A stretch of 64,000 nt of DNA from Haloplasmatales bacterium 4B. GTDB taxonomy: Bacteria; Bacillota_I; Bacilli_A; Haloplasmatales; Haloplasmataceae. The notes under the pieces were generated by a model. That model was not told the origin of the DNA. It made no database searches and saw only the letters and a program-made list of their open reading frames with translations. The stretch's first letter is position 1. The number at the start of each line of letters is the position of its first letter. Position numbers and translations under genes: made by a program. Positions 1 to 8,565 of this stretch are shown one piece after another. The stretch covers positions 1 to 64,000 of the forward strand of contig NSKI01000011.1 in NCBI GenBank assembly GCA_003586005.1, in the 5' to 3' direction.

Positions 1-24
1 AGCCCAAGCATTTCTGCTTAGACT
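1..24 (-). terminator. possible terminator hairpin at the window edge
   Basis: On the minus strand, 9-base arms (16-24 and 1-9) pair around a 6-base loop with two G-U pairs. Any U-run would lie before base 1 and cannot be seen. It could terminate the permease transcript or belong to a mobile element end covering bases 1-77. Confidence 0.35.
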
Positions 25-77
25 TCACAGTATTAGAATTTTGGATTTTCTTCACCAACACTAGTTGACAAAGAACC
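1..77 (-). mobile_element. possible outer end of an ISL3-like insertion sequence (partial)
   Basis: Read on the minus strand from base 77 inward, the sequence begins GGTTCTTTGTCAACTAGTG. From memory this resembles the terminal repeats of ISL3-family elements, which typically begin GG-TCTTTGTCAA. No transposase is visible because the rest would lie before base 1. The call rests on terminal-repeat similarity only. Confidence 0.3.
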
Positions 78-132
78 AAAATTTATTAAACACATTTTTA
101 TTTGAATTGAACACAAATTTTTACTAAACTAA

Positions 133-1551
133 TTAAACAATCTTACCAAAGACTAAATTTAATATCAATACTGAAACGATACCAGCTACCCAAGCAGCAG
201 TAGTTGCTCCAGACCAGAATTTCATTTGTTCTTTTGGATCTTTATTATTTAATGAACGGTTAACTACATTGAAGTAACTATCATTAAAGTATGAGAAGAA
301 TACTCCACCAACCATTGCTGCAAGTGCTGCAAAGACAGGGTTAACATCTAATGTTTTTAAGATTGGAGCTGAAATTGAAGCCGCTGTAATTAGCGCTACA
401 GTTCCAGAACCTTGAATAAAACGAACGATTGTTGAAATTACGAAAGGTAATAATATTGCTGGAACACCCCAATCAGAAATGTAGCCGGCGATAGTGTTTC
501 CAACACCAGTGTCTTTAACAACTTGTCCTAAAGCTCCACCAGCACCAGTAACTAATAGAATAATACCAGCTGATCTAATTCCAGCATCCATGTAATCTAA
601 CACTTTCGCTTTATCTACTTTAGCTACTAAACCATAAATTGAAATTAACACACCGATTCCTACAGCAACAATTGGATTACCTAAGAATGCTAATACATCT
701 AACAAAGTAGCGTTAGCACCAGGAGCTGCTGTTTTAACAATTTGATTTAATAGTATCAAGATAATAGGTAAAAAGATTGGTGCGAATGACATATATATTG
801 ATGGTAATGGTTTGTCCTCATCATTTAGTTCAAAATTACCGATTTCTTTTCCAGCTACCTCTAGTTTTACAAGTTCACCTTTTTCATTAGGTAAAATAAC
901 TAAGTTTCTACCAATCCATTTAATATATAAAATACCAGCTACTGTCATTGGAATAGCTACAATAATACCCCAAATTAGTAATGAACCGATAGATACACCA
1001 AACGCCTCAGCTACAAATAGAGGACCTGGTGTAGGTGGTACCATTGTATGTGTAATAACTAAACCCATTGCTAGTGCTCCACCTATTACAATTAGGTTTT
1101 TACGAGTTTTTTCTGAGATCGCTTTAGCAATTGGGAATAAAATAACGAATGCTGAATCACAGAATACTGGAATTGAAACAATAAATCCAGTTAAGGCTAG
1201 AGCCAATTCTTCTCTACCTTTACCAAATAATTTGATAAAAGTTCTAGCCATTTTTTCTGCAGCACCAGAAATTTCAAATATTTGCCCCATGATAACACCA
1301 AAACCAATGATGATACCAATAGACCCTAATGTACCTCCAAAGCCTTTACTTATAATACCAGGAATAACTCCCATAGGTACTCCACCAATTAGTCCTATAA
1401 TCATCGCTGAGAATATAAGAGCTAAAAAGGCATGGACTTTAGTCATAGTTACTAGAATTACTAAGATTACTACACCTATAAATAGTCCAACTAACATTCT
1501 ACTTGGGTCTATATTAGCTGCCCAATCTGCAAGAAATAATAAATTATTCAT
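133..1551 (-). CDS. GntP-family gluconate/acid-sugar:H+ symporter
   Basis: A 472-residue polytopic protein with long hydrophobic segments throughout and the GntP-family pattern: glycine-rich re-entrant-like segments near residues 70-95, a conserved stretch with VFCDSAFVILFP near 130, and a C-terminal block ending in FFSYFNDSYFNVVNRS. The length fits the family (about 440-480). GntP permeases import aldonates and related acid sugars with protons, and the flanking kinase and dehydrogenase genes suggest a four-carbon acid sugar, though substrate cannot be read from sequence. The ATG follows AAGGAAGG. It lies 208 bases downstream of the FGGY kinase and has its own promoter (1592-1620) with a cre-like site over the -35 box. 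Confidence 0.9.
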   Translation of the reverse strand: MNNLLFLADWAANIDPSRMLVGLFIGVVILVILVTMTKVHAFLALIFSAMIIGLIGGVPMGVIPGIISKGFGGTLGSIGIIIGFGVIMGQIFEISGAAEKMARTFIKLFGKGREELALALTGFIVSIPVFCDSAFVILFPIAKAISEKTRKNLIVIGGALAMGLVITHTMVPPTPGPLFVAEAFGVSIGSLLIWGIIVAIPMTVAGILYIKWIGRNLVILPNEKGELVKLEVAGKEIGNFELNDEDKPLPSIYMSFAPIFLPIILILLNQIVKTAAPGANATLLDVLAFLGNPIVAVGIGVLISIYGLVAKVDKAKVLDYMDAGIRSAGIILLVTGAGGALGQVVKDTGVGNTIAGYISDWGVPAILLPFVISTIVRFIQGSGTVALITAASISAPILKTLDVNPVFAALAAMVGGVFFSYFNDSYFNVVNRSLNNKDPKEQMKFWSGATTAAWVAGIVSVLILNLVFGKIV

Positions 1552-1591
1552 TTTTTTCTTCCTTTCCTTGTTGTATTTTTTGTATAAGGTT

Positions 1592-1620
1592 ATTATATTC
1601 TATCAAAGTAAAAATTACAA
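1592..1620 (-). promoter_or_regulatory. sigma-A-type promoter of the GntP permease
   Basis: Minus strand: -35 TTGTAA (1615-1620), 17-base spacer, -10 TATAAT (1592-1597), about 40 bases before the permease ATG. The permease can therefore be transcribed apart from the upstream catabolic genes. Confidence 0.6.
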
Positions 1621-1629
1621 GCGTTTTCA
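1616..1629 (-). promoter_or_regulatory. cre-like (CcpA) site overlapping the -35 box
   Basis: Minus strand TGAAAACGCTTGTA closely resembles the catabolite-responsive element consensus of Bacillota (TGNAANCGNTNNCA), with a mismatch at the penultimate position. Its overlap with the -35 box is the expected position for carbon catabolite repression. CcpA itself is not in this window. Confidence 0.4.
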
Positions 1630-1689
1630 ACAAAAAAATGTTATTTTTTGTTTGTTTCATGTGTATTACTCTATATTTTTACGTGTAAA

Positions 1690-1709
1690 CTGTTCATATA
1701 ATGTTATTT
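1690..1709 (-). promoter_or_regulatory. candidate third DeoR-type tandem repeat
   Basis: Plus-strand bases CTGTTCATAT/AATGTTATTT resemble the two better tandem 10-bp sites at 5351-5370 and 8438-8457, in the same orientation relative to the genes. It is more degenerate and lies about 70 bases upstream of the permease -35 box. Confidence 0.3.
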
Positions 1710-1759
1710 TTTGATAGTTTGTAAAACAATTCACAACTCTTTAATATATTCGAACAAAT

Positions 1760-3277
1760 TTATTTCATTGACATATATTCATAAATACGTGAGTCATTCA
1801 AGGCATAGTACAAGTGCTTTTTCGTTCTCATTAGATGGACATACCTAGATATATGACTTGGATTTGAATGATATGTTTTTTTCTTAGATTCACCAATAAT
1901 ATCATTAAATCCTGATTTATAATCTTTGTAAACTCCTAATGTAACTAAAGTAGAAATTAACGCTCCTAGCGAGGTTGCTTCACTACTATCATAAACACTT
2001 ACTGCTTTATTAAACACATCTGCTTGAATTTGATTGAATGCTGTAAATTTAGTTAATCCACCTGCAATATTAATAATCTCAACATAACCTGTTAGCTCTT
2101 CAATTAGCGAAATATTCTCAGCCATTTCATAAGTTATACCTTCAAGTATTGCTCTAGCAAAGTCTCCTCTAGTATTTTCTAATGAAACATTAAAAAACAT
2201 TCCCTTTGACAATGGGTTCCAATAAGGAGCGGCACTTCCTTTAAAATGCGGGATTAATATAATTCCATTCGCCCCTGGAGGTGAGGTTTCCACCTCTTTA
2301 TTAACAACATTATAGATATTACTATCAATAATATCTTTATAAAATTTATCTTTAAACCATGTATAGATATTACCACTTGTTAATACACCCGCTTCAATTA
2401 TCCATTTTCCAGGTATTGCTGAAGCACTGCATAAAACACGCATATTTTCATCAATTATTGGTTTATCTGTATAACCAATAATAAATGAACCTGTTCCAGT
2501 ATTAGCTTCAATTGAGCCTTGTTTTAAAACATTTAGTCCAATTGCTGCGCACTGTTGATCCCCACCAGCAATGATTACTGGTATATTTTTATCTAAACCT
2601 GTTTTTTCATTTATAATATCTGTGATATTTCCTACAATTGATCCTGGAGCTACAATTTCTGGAAGAATGTCTTTATCAAGTCCAAATGCGTTAACTAATT
2701 CATCATCCCAAGTAAACGTATTTATATTCATCAATAAAGTTCTTGCTGCTTGAGAATAATCAGTGACGAAACGGTTTGTCAATAAATGTACAACATAATC
2801 TTGGACTCCAATAATCTTGTAGGCATCATTATAAATTTCTCTCATATTTTCTTTTAACCACATCATTTTTGGAGCTGAAAAATATGAGTCTAGCCTAAGC
2901 CCTGTTTTTTGGTAGATTTCTTTCATACTCATTTTTTCTTTAACAGAATTAGCCTGTTTGTAACTTCTTCTATCTTGCCACATAAGGGCATTATATAAGT
3001 ATTTCCCATGTTTATTTACTGGAATAATCGATGCTCTTTGACTAGTAATTGAAATAGCTTCAATCTTTATTTTGTTTTCTTTAGCATAGTCTGAAACATT
3101 TTTTAATGTTAATAATAAATTTTCTTTCCATGTTCTTGGGTCTTGTTCTACATTTAATCCATCAAAAACTGGTGAATATCCCTTTTGAGACATATATTTA
3201 ATTTCACCTTTTTTTGAATAGAGAATGCTTCTTAAACTTTGTGTTCCTACATCAATGATAATAATACTTGTTTCCAT
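1760..3277 (-). CDS. FGGY-family carbohydrate kinase
   Basis: A 505-residue kinase of the FGGY (actin-fold) family. The N-terminal phosphate loop IIDVGTQSLRS, the MWQDRRS segment near residue 100, the GGDQQCAA motif near 240 (whose Asp is the expected catalytic base) and the C-terminal NIAGGLTKF motif are all visible, and the length is typical. The family phosphorylates sugars and polyols with ATP; the substrate is not predictable. In Bacillus subtilis a similar kinase (YoaC) sits beside a 2-hydroxyacid dehydrogenase (YoaD), a pairing seen here with one gene in between. The start ATG follows AAGGGGGAA. A 15-bp hairpin separates it from the aldolase gene upstream. Confidence 0.9.
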   Translation of the reverse strand: METSIIIIDVGTQSLRSILYSKKGEIKYMSQKGYSPVFDGLNVEQDPRTWKENLLLTLKNVSDYAKENKIKIEAISITSQRASIIPVNKHGKYLYNALMWQDRRSYKQANSVKEKMSMKEIYQKTGLRLDSYFSAPKMMWLKENMREIYNDAYKIIGVQDYVVHLLTNRFVTDYSQAARTLLMNINTFTWDDELVNAFGLDKDILPEIVAPGSIVGNITDIINEKTGLDKNIPVIIAGGDQQCAAIGLNVLKQGSIEANTGTGSFIIGYTDKPIIDENMRVLCSASAIPGKWIIEAGVLTSGNIYTWFKDKFYKDIIDSNIYNVVNKEVETSPPGANGIILIPHFKGSAAPYWNPLSKGMFFNVSLENTRGDFARAILEGITYEMAENISLIEELTGYVEIINIAGGLTKFTAFNQIQADVFNKAVSVYDSSEATSLGALISTLVTLGVYKDYKSGFNDIIGESKKKTYHSNPSHISRYVHLMRTKKHLYYALNDSRIYEYMSMK

Positions 3278-3297
3278 TGTGTTTCCCCCTTCTTTTT

Positions 3298-3330
3298 AAA
3301 AGTAAGTGAGGGTCCCCCTCACTTACTTTT
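3298..3330 (-). terminator. intercistronic 15-bp hairpin
   Basis: Perfect 15-bp arms (3298-3312 and 3316-3330) with a 3-base loop sit directly on the aldolase stop codon, 20 bases before the FGGY kinase start. On the minus strand only four T residues follow. It is better read as a partial terminator or mRNA-processing/stability element that lowers kinase expression than as a full terminator. Confidence 0.6.
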
Positions 3331-4168
3331 ATTCTTTACTATTTAATAAATTTATATACTTTAATACGACCTCTTTTGCAGAATCAACTGCTAATTTCGA
3401 TAAACTAGAAAAGTGAATTTTCGGGTTTGAATTTATAGCTTTACTTAATTCATTAATTACATTAACAGAAATTTCTGTGTTCACATTAACTTTACAAATC
3501 CCGTTGTCAATACACTCATGCAGTGTATCAGCAGGGGTTCCTGAACCTCCATGCAATACAAAAGGTATATCAATTTCTTGTTTGATTTCCTTTAACCTAT
3601 CAACACTAATTTTAGGTTCACCTTTGTACATTCCATGAACAGTTCCAATCGATACAGCTAGTGCATCTACTTTTGTTTTTTCTACAAATTCTTTTGCTTG
3701 TAATGGGTCTGTATATATAGTCTCGCCATCATCTTCATTTGAATGTTCACCAAGCGATATGCTACCTAATTCAGCTTCAACACTTACATTATTTAAATGA
3801 GCATGTTTCACCACTTCAGATGTCGTTTTAATATTTTCCGCAAATGATAAACTTGAACCATCGTACATTACAGATGTAAATCCAACATCAATGGCTTCCT
3901 TAATAGTTTCTATTGACTTACAATGGTCTAAATGAATAACAATTGAAGTTTCAACATCTAGAGACATGGTCCTAATTAAATTAACGACTTCTTTTAACTT
4001 CATATTTACCAAGTATTTTTCACCAAAAGCAATAATTACAGGTGTTTTTAATTCCTTTACTGCTTCAATAACACCACGAATTGTTTCATAATTATATACG
4101 TTAAATGAACCAATTGCAATTTTCTTTTCTTTTGCTTCTTCTAAAACTGTTTTTAAATTTGCTACCAT
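3329..4168 (-). CDS. class II (zinc) fructose-bisphosphate/tagatose-type aldolase
   Basis: A 279-residue TIM-barrel aldolase. Metal and substrate motifs are present in order: HLDHCKS near residue 80 (zinc His and catalytic Asp), EAELGS near 133, GTVHGMYKG with its zinc His near 178, LHGGSGTP near 207 and VNVNTE near 229. The length fits the FbaA/GatY/KbaY group. These enzymes cleave a ketose bisphosphate or ketose phosphate to dihydroxyacetone phosphate (DHAP) plus an aldehyde. The neighbouring PdxA2-like enzyme should also yield DHAP, so the aldolase may condense DHAP into hexose bisphosphate or cleave a second sugar phosphorylated by the FGGY kinase. Its ATG overlaps the TAA of the dehydrogenase upstream, so the two are translationally coupled. 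Confidence 0.88.
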   Translation of the reverse strand: MVANLKTVLEEAKEKKIAIGSFNVYNYETIRGVIEAVKELKTPVIIAFGEKYLVNMKLKEVVNLIRTMSLDVETSIVIHLDHCKSIETIKEAIDVGFTSVMYDGSSLSFAENIKTTSEVVKHAHLNNVSVEAELGSISLGEHSNEDDGETIYTDPLQAKEFVEKTKVDALAVSIGTVHGMYKGEPKISVDRLKEIKQEIDIPFVLHGGSGTPADTLHECIDNGICKVNVNTEISVNVINELSKAINSNPKIHFSSLSKLAVDSAKEVVLKYINLLNSKE

Positions 4169-5262
4169 TATGCTTTAACCTCTTCTAACCATTTTTTAAA
4201 TCCTTCTTGATTTAAAACTTCTGGATTTAGAATGAATTTCGCTTTTTGTCCTCGTAAAAATCTTTCAATATCTTCCATTAATAAATATGGAGAACCTGTT
4301 AACACTTCTGTTGTTGTCCCTGCGATATGAGTTGTTAATGTAACATTATCTAGTTCTAACCATGGACTATTTTCTCCAAGTGGTTCTGTTTCAAAAACAT
4401 CAAGACCAGCTCCAGCAATTTTTTTGTTTTTCAATACATCATATAATGCATCACTATCAATTAAACCAGAACGAGCTGTATTTATGATATAAGCTGTGCT
4501 TTTCATCATTTCCAGATGCAATTTATCTACAAAATGTTTTGTAGCATCAAGTAATCTTAAATGAATTGAAATAAAATCAGATTCTTTAAATAATGTTTCT
4601 TTATCTACAGGTGTACATCCTGCTGCTTTAATTTGTTCTTCAGGAATAAAGGCATCATAAACCAATACCTCTAAATCCCACCCTGATAATTTTTTTGCTA
4701 CTAATTGTCCTATGTAACCAAATCCAACAATTCCGATTTTTTTACCTTTTAATTGTGGTACAAAACTTACATTTGAAAACTCTTTTTGCCATCCGTTATT
4801 TTTAATAGAATAATGCGCCTTAGCAATATTACGTGACTCAGCTAGAATTAATCCCACAGCAAAGTCAGATACAGCTTCAGCATTTCTTCCCATAACATTA
4901 AACGCTAAAATTCCTCTTTTTGTCGCTTCTGCTAAGTTGATGTTTTCTTTTCCAGCCCTTGATAGGCCAACTATTCTTAAGTTTGGCATACTATCCATCA
5001 ACTTTGATGAAACAGGAACAAATAAACCAGCTAATAGTGCGGCATCTAATCCATGCTCTAAGCAAACACTAGGAACTTCTTCAATCTCAGGACCTTGTTG
5101 CTCAACTAATAAACGACGATTTTGTAGACTTGTCCAGTCACTTTCCCAATCACCTACTACATAATCAGATACAAAATCTTTCAAATGCTTATTAATTGCT
5201 CCTTCAAATAAAGTTCCAGGAATCATAGGATCTCCAGAAAGTATTGCTTTAAACTTCTTCAT
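4168..5262 (-). CDS. D-2-hydroxyacid dehydrogenase (PGDH/YoaD-like)
   Basis: A NAD-dependent D-isomer-specific 2-hydroxyacid dehydrogenase of 364 residues. It has a Rossmann motif GFGYIGQ and the catalytic triad Arg (NTARSGLID), Glu (FETEPL) and His (THIAGTT). It would oxidise a 2-hydroxyacid, or reduce a 2-oxoacid, with NAD(H). The start is the ATG at 5262, preceded by AGGAGG at 6 bases; an upstream in-frame TTG at 5286 has no such site. A separate promoter (5315-5343) lies in the gap after the PdxA2-like gene. Specificity is unknown; a phosphorylated or free acid sugar is suggested only by context. Confidence 0.87.
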   Translation of the reverse strand: MKKFKAILSGDPMIPGTLFEGAINKHLKDFVSDYVVGDWESDWTSLQNRRLLVEQQGPEIEEVPSVCLEHGLDAALLAGLFVPVSSKLMDSMPNLRIVGLSRAGKENINLAEATKRGILAFNVMGRNAEAVSDFAVGLILAESRNIAKAHYSIKNNGWQKEFSNVSFVPQLKGKKIGIVGFGYIGQLVAKKLSGWDLEVLVYDAFIPEEQIKAAGCTPVDKETLFKESDFISIHLRLLDATKHFVDKLHLEMMKSTAYIINTARSGLIDSDALYDVLKNKKIAGAGLDVFETEPLGENSPWLELDNVTLTTHIAGTTTEVLTGSPYLLMEDIERFLRGQKAKFILNPEVLNQEGFKKWLEEVKA

Positions 5263-5314
5263 TTTATTCCTCCTAAATTTGTTCAAAATTGTTAATTAGT
5301 GTTTGTACTTCCAT

Positions 5315-5343
5315 ATTTTATAGCAAACAAGTTTACTTGTCAA
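5315..5343 (-). promoter_or_regulatory. internal promoter for dehydrogenase-aldolase-kinase
   Basis: Minus strand: -35 TTGACA (5338-5343), 17-base spacer, -10 TAAAAT (5315-5320). A tandem repeat site (5351-5370) lies directly upstream of the -35 box, where an activator would be expected to bind. Confidence 0.55.
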
Positions 5344-5350
5344 TGATTTT

Positions 5351-5370
5351 GTGTTCATTTATGTTCATTT
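5351..5370 (-). promoter_or_regulatory. tandem 10-bp repeat, probable DeoR-type operator
   Basis: Plus strand GTGTTCATTT/ATGTTCATTT: two 10-bp units differing at one base, overlapping the stop codon of the PdxA2-like gene and upstream of the internal promoter. It matches the repeat in the regulator's own promoter (8438-8457), and direct repeats at one helical turn are typical of DeoR-family operators. Confidence 0.6.
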
Positions 5371-6369
5371 TTGTTGCTTTTTAAAATTATTAGAATATTT
5401 TGCTGCTACTTTAATTGCCTCAATCATACTGATTGGGTTTGCAATATTTTTGCCAGCAATATCAAAAGCTGTACCATGGTCTACAGATGTTCTTAAAAAA
5501 GGCATACCATTGGTTAAAGATATCGTTCTATGAAAATCATAAGTTTTTGTAGCAATATGTCCTTGATCATGGTATAAAGATAAAATAGCTCCATATCTTC
5601 CATCTAAACCTTTAGCAAATACAGAATCTGCAGGAATTGGACCAATTACATCATAACCAAGTTCTTTCATTTCAGCTACTGCAGGAACAATTTCTACATT
5701 ATCTTCATCACCAAACAATCCATGTTCACCTGAGTGAGGATTAAGTCCAGCTACAGCTATTGTTCCCTTCACACCTAATCTATCAAGAGCATCAATACTG
5801 CGTTTAATATAATCTTTTAGTCGATCTTTTTTTACTAAATCAATGGCTTTACGTAAAGATACATGCCTTGACAAAAAGAAAACTCTTAATTTCTCAATTT
5901 CAAACATGGTTAGTGGATCTTGAGTATTTGATAAGTCAGCCAAAATTTCTGTATGCCCAATATAGGGTACTTTACCAGCTTTAAGCGATTCTTTATTAAT
6001 TGGCGTTGTCGCAATTGAATCAATATCATTCTCCATCGCCAGTTCAACAGCTTTCTTGATATATTCAAAAGCTGCTTTCCCGCACATCCCTTGAACTTTT
6101 CCAAAAGCTAATTTATCTATATCAATATTATTAACAGCAACTAAATCTATTATTCCAAATTGATAAAATCCTGCTTTTGCATTATCTATCGAATTAATTT
6201 TTAAATCTAAATTTAATATTTCAATCATTTTTTTAACAATATGCTCATCACCAATTAAAACAGGTTTACATATGTCATATATTTCTTTTTCAGCTAATGA
6301 TTTAATTGCGATTTCTGGACCAACTCCAGCTGGGTCACCAATTGGGATTCCAATGATAGGTTTATTCAT
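5365..6369 (-). CDS. pdxA2: PdxA2-like 4-phospho-D-threonate/erythronate 3-dehydrogenase
   Basis: A 334-residue member of the PdxA family: [14 protein letters not shown] at the N-terminus, TTPINKESL and GHTEILA in the middle, [11 protein letters not shown] near residue 210, LYHDQGH near 265 and a C-terminal [13 protein letters not shown]. The His residues in HTEIL, HDQGH and SVDHG match the metal and substrate ligands of the family. PdxA2 enzymes oxidise 4-phospho-D-threonate or -erythronate with NAD and decarboxylate it to DHAP. The 8-base overlap with the DUF1537 kinase gene supports this role over the vitamin B6 role of true PdxA, since no other B6 gene is near. The gene ends in TGA. Confidence 0.9.
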   Translation of the reverse strand: MNKPIIGIPIGDPAGVGPEIAIKSLAEKEIYDICKPVLIGDEHIVKKMIEILNLDLKINSIDNAKAGFYQFGIIDLVAVNNIDIDKLAFGKVQGMCGKAAFEYIKKAVELAMENDIDSIATTPINKESLKAGKVPYIGHTEILADLSNTQDPLTMFEIEKLRVFFLSRHVSLRKAIDLVKKDRLKDYIKRSIDALDRLGVKGTIAVAGLNPHSGEHGLFGDEDNVEIVPAVAEMKELGYDVIGPIPADSVFAKGLDGRYGAILSLYHDQGHIATKTYDFHRTISLTNGMPFLRTSVDHGTAFDIAGKNIANPISMIEAIKVAAKYSNNFKKQQK

Positions 6370-7636
6370 TTGTTACTTCCTCCTTAAAGAAATTCTTGAT
6401 TGTTGAATAAGCATCAACTTCACCAATCATTCCACCTTTAGTAATGATAGTTAGTCCATTATATTTCCCACCAACTACTTTTCCGTATACTGAAAGCGGT
6501 AATACTTCTGTTATAAGCTTTATTCCACTTGCTTTAGATTTTTTCAAAAAACCAAGTGATGTATCGCCACCACTACAAAATACTCCACTAATTGAAGCAT
6601 CTTTTTCCAATAAATTAATTAATATCTCAGCCAAGTTGTCATTAATTTTATTGGAAATATCTTCTGCTGAGCAATTATTTTGTTTTCCTATTTCACTCAA
6701 ATTTAAAACTTCTCGATTTTTAATGTCTGTGGTTGTTATTACAATAAATTCTTTATTAGTTTTTGAAGCAATATCTAATACTCTACTTACTTCAGAAAGC
6801 GATGACTTCTCATTATACATTTGGTTAGGATTAGCATATATAATATCAAAGTCTTGATCTTTTGCGATATGTTCTATCTGAGCAAATGTAGTATCAACAA
6901 CACTTCCAATCAAATACACAAAGCGATTATTAATTTTGCTACTCAGTAGTGCTTTGGAATAATAATATGTAAATGGACCTGGATCAACACTAATAATCTC
7001 ATATCCACTTTTTACCAATGCCTTTGATACTATTTCAATATCTTGATTAGTTTCTGAATCAAAAATTATAATATCATTTTCAATGTATGTATTAATAATT
7101 AATTCAGTTAGGTTATCATTATTTCTAATTTCACTTAAATAGATATTAGCTATCAATTTATTACTTTGCTTTAAGATTAGGTCTTTTGCAATCGATGAAT
7201 GAATTGGCATTTTAGGGTCTTTTGCCACATCAGTTTCAGCTAATTCTTTCCCGTCGACATAAATTATCCCCTCTTTACAAATCCTTTTTGAATTTGGAAA
7301 AGATGGGACAACCGCGATTTTTTTATTTGGAAAAAAATCCATAAAAGCTTCAATTTCGATGCCTAAATTTCCTCTTAATGTGCTATCAATTCGTTTATTA
7401 TATAATAAAGGATTAACTTCTGAAAAATTTCCTAAAATTTGATAAACACGATTATAGGCCTCCGTTTTTTCAACTGCACGACTATCTGTACTAATAGCTA
7501 GGGCATCAAATTCATCGATATTCATCGATTTATCATAATTAATAAGGCTCAATGTATTAAAGTTTAACTTATTAAGTAAAATCCCACTAGCATTTGCACC
7601 TGTATTATCATCAGCAATTATAATTGTTTTTAACAT
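6362..7636 (-). CDS. four-carbon acid sugar kinase (DUF1537 family)
   Basis: A 424-residue protein of the DUF1537 kinase family (OtnK/LtnK/DtnK). The N-terminal domain starts with [14 protein letters not shown], matching the family's DD-TGA motif, and includes [12 protein letters not shown] near residue 82. The C-terminal nucleotide-binding part has [14 protein letters not shown] near 352 and the glycine-rich [17 protein letters not shown] near the end. Family members phosphorylate D-threonate, L-threonate or D-erythronate with ATP at O4. With the overlapping PdxA2-like gene, the D-threonate/D-erythronate route to DHAP is most likely. The ATG follows CCGGAGG. The gene lies 13 bases after the regulator. 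Confidence 0.88.
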   Translation of the reverse strand: MLKTIIIADDNTGANASGILLNKLNFNTLSLINYDKSMNIDEFDALAISTDSRAVEKTEAYNRVYQILGNFSEVNPLLYNKRIDSTLRGNLGIEIEAFMDFFPNKKIAVVPSFPNSKRICKEGIIYVDGKELAETDVAKDPKMPIHSSIAKDLILKQSNKLIANIYLSEIRNNDNLTELIINTYIENDIIIFDSETNQDIEIVSKALVKSGYEIISVDPGPFTYYYSKALLSSKINNRFVYLIGSVVDTTFAQIEHIAKDQDFDIIYANPNQMYNEKSSLSEVSRVLDIASKTNKEFIVITTTDIKNREVLNLSEIGKQNNCSAEDISNKINDNLAEILINLLEKDASISGVFCSGGDTSLGFLKKSKASGIKLITEVLPLSVYGKVVGGKYNGLTIITKGGMIGEVDAYSTIKNFFKEEVTNE

Positions 7637-7649
7637 TTTTTCCTCCGGT

Positions 7650-8405
7650 TTATTTAATTATAATAACATTACTATCTTGTAAATTTAATCCATTAAGACT
7701 AGTTAAATCTAGATTTGTAATTATCGTATCAATTAATTGAATAGGTCCAATTCGATATAACGATTTTTGGAAAAATTTAGATGCATCTGCAACAAGCAAA
7801 GACTTTTCAGATACTTCTAATACTTTCCTTTTTAATTGTTGTTTTGCTATATCTGGGGTGCACATTATCATGCCATTATCTACAGAAGAAACAGCCATAA
7901 TAGCTAAATCAATATTAAATTCTTCAAGCATAGATAATGCATAGTGTCCAGTAATACTGCCAGTTTCTCTTTGAATTATACCGCCTAATAAAATTATATT
8001 GTTATTAGATGAATATAATTGCGAGGCAATCATAATATCACTAGTAATTATAGTTAAATTCGTAAACTGTGTTAATTTCAAAGCTACTTCAAAAGTAGTT
8101 GTCCCAGCATCTAAAAAGATAGTTGAATTAGGTATAATATAATTTACTGCTTCTTTTGCCAACTTTTCTTTTACTTCCAAATTCTTTTTGCGTTTTTGGT
8201 TATATGCAACCTCATGTAATAATACCTTATTTACAATCGCTCCTCCATGTGTTCTTTTTAAAATATTATCTTCTTGTAATTTTTCTAAATCTCTCCTGAT
8301 TGTCATTTTTGATACTTTTAACATTTTAGCAAGTTCTTCAACAGAAACATTTCCTTGATTTGTAATTATATCTACAATTTTAATGTGTCTCTCATTAGTT
8401 AACAT
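7650..8405 (-). CDS. DeoR-family transcriptional regulator
   Basis: A 251-residue regulator. Residues 1-57 form the DeoR winged helix-turn-helix (VSVEELAKMLKVSKMTIRRDLEKL), followed by the sugar-phosphate-sensing domain with FLDAGTTTFEVA near 96, LLGGIIQRETGSITG near 140 and VADASKF near 208. Such regulators usually respond to a phosphorylated pathway intermediate. The gene is first in the acid-sugar transcription unit, with GGAGAGGGAG before the ATG and a promoter at 8460-8488. A tandem repeat between that promoter and the gene suggests autorepression, and similar repeats mark two other promoters of the region. Confidence 0.92.
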   Translation of the reverse strand: MLTNERHIKIVDIITNQGNVSVEELAKMLKVSKMTIRRDLEKLQEDNILKRTHGGAIVNKVLLHEVAYNQKRKKNLEVKEKLAKEAVNYIIPNSTIFLDAGTTTFEVALKLTQFTNLTIITSDIMIASQLYSSNNNIILLGGIIQRETGSITGHYALSMLEEFNIDLAIMAVSSVDNGMIMCTPDIAKQQLKRKVLEVSEKSLLVADASKFFQKSLYRIGPIQLIDTIITNLDLTSLNGLNLQDSNVIIIK

Positions 8406-8437
8406 TTTATCTCCCTCTCCATACCATTGTTAGTTTT

Positions 8438-8457
8438 GTGTTTATTTGTGTTCGTTT
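8438..8457 (-). promoter_or_regulatory. tandem 10-bp repeat, probable autoregulatory operator
   Basis: Plus strand GTGTTTATTT/GTGTTCGTTT: two related 10-bp units immediately downstream of the -10 box of the deoR-type gene. A bound regulator would cover the transcription start, so repression is expected here. Confidence 0.6.
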
Positions 8458-8459
8458 AT

Positions 8460-8488
8460 ATAATATCATAAATAATTTAATTACTCAA
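8460..8488 (-). promoter_or_regulatory. promoter of the regulator-kinase-PdxA2 unit
   Basis: Minus strand: -35 TTGAGT (8483-8488), 17-base spacer, -10 TATTAT (8460-8465), about 55 bases before the regulator ATG. Confidence 0.6.
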
Positions 8489-8565
8489 CTACTTTGAGCA
8501 ATATCATTCCATTTAGATATATTTTATAACTATTATTAAAAAAAATACGCATTTTTATGCGTATT

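Noticed and set aside
812-1714. Long open frame opposite the GntP permease gene
   Set aside because: It is a mirror of the permease's own codons on the other strand, has no ribosome site and has a Ser/Pro/Ile-rich sequence typical of antisense frames.
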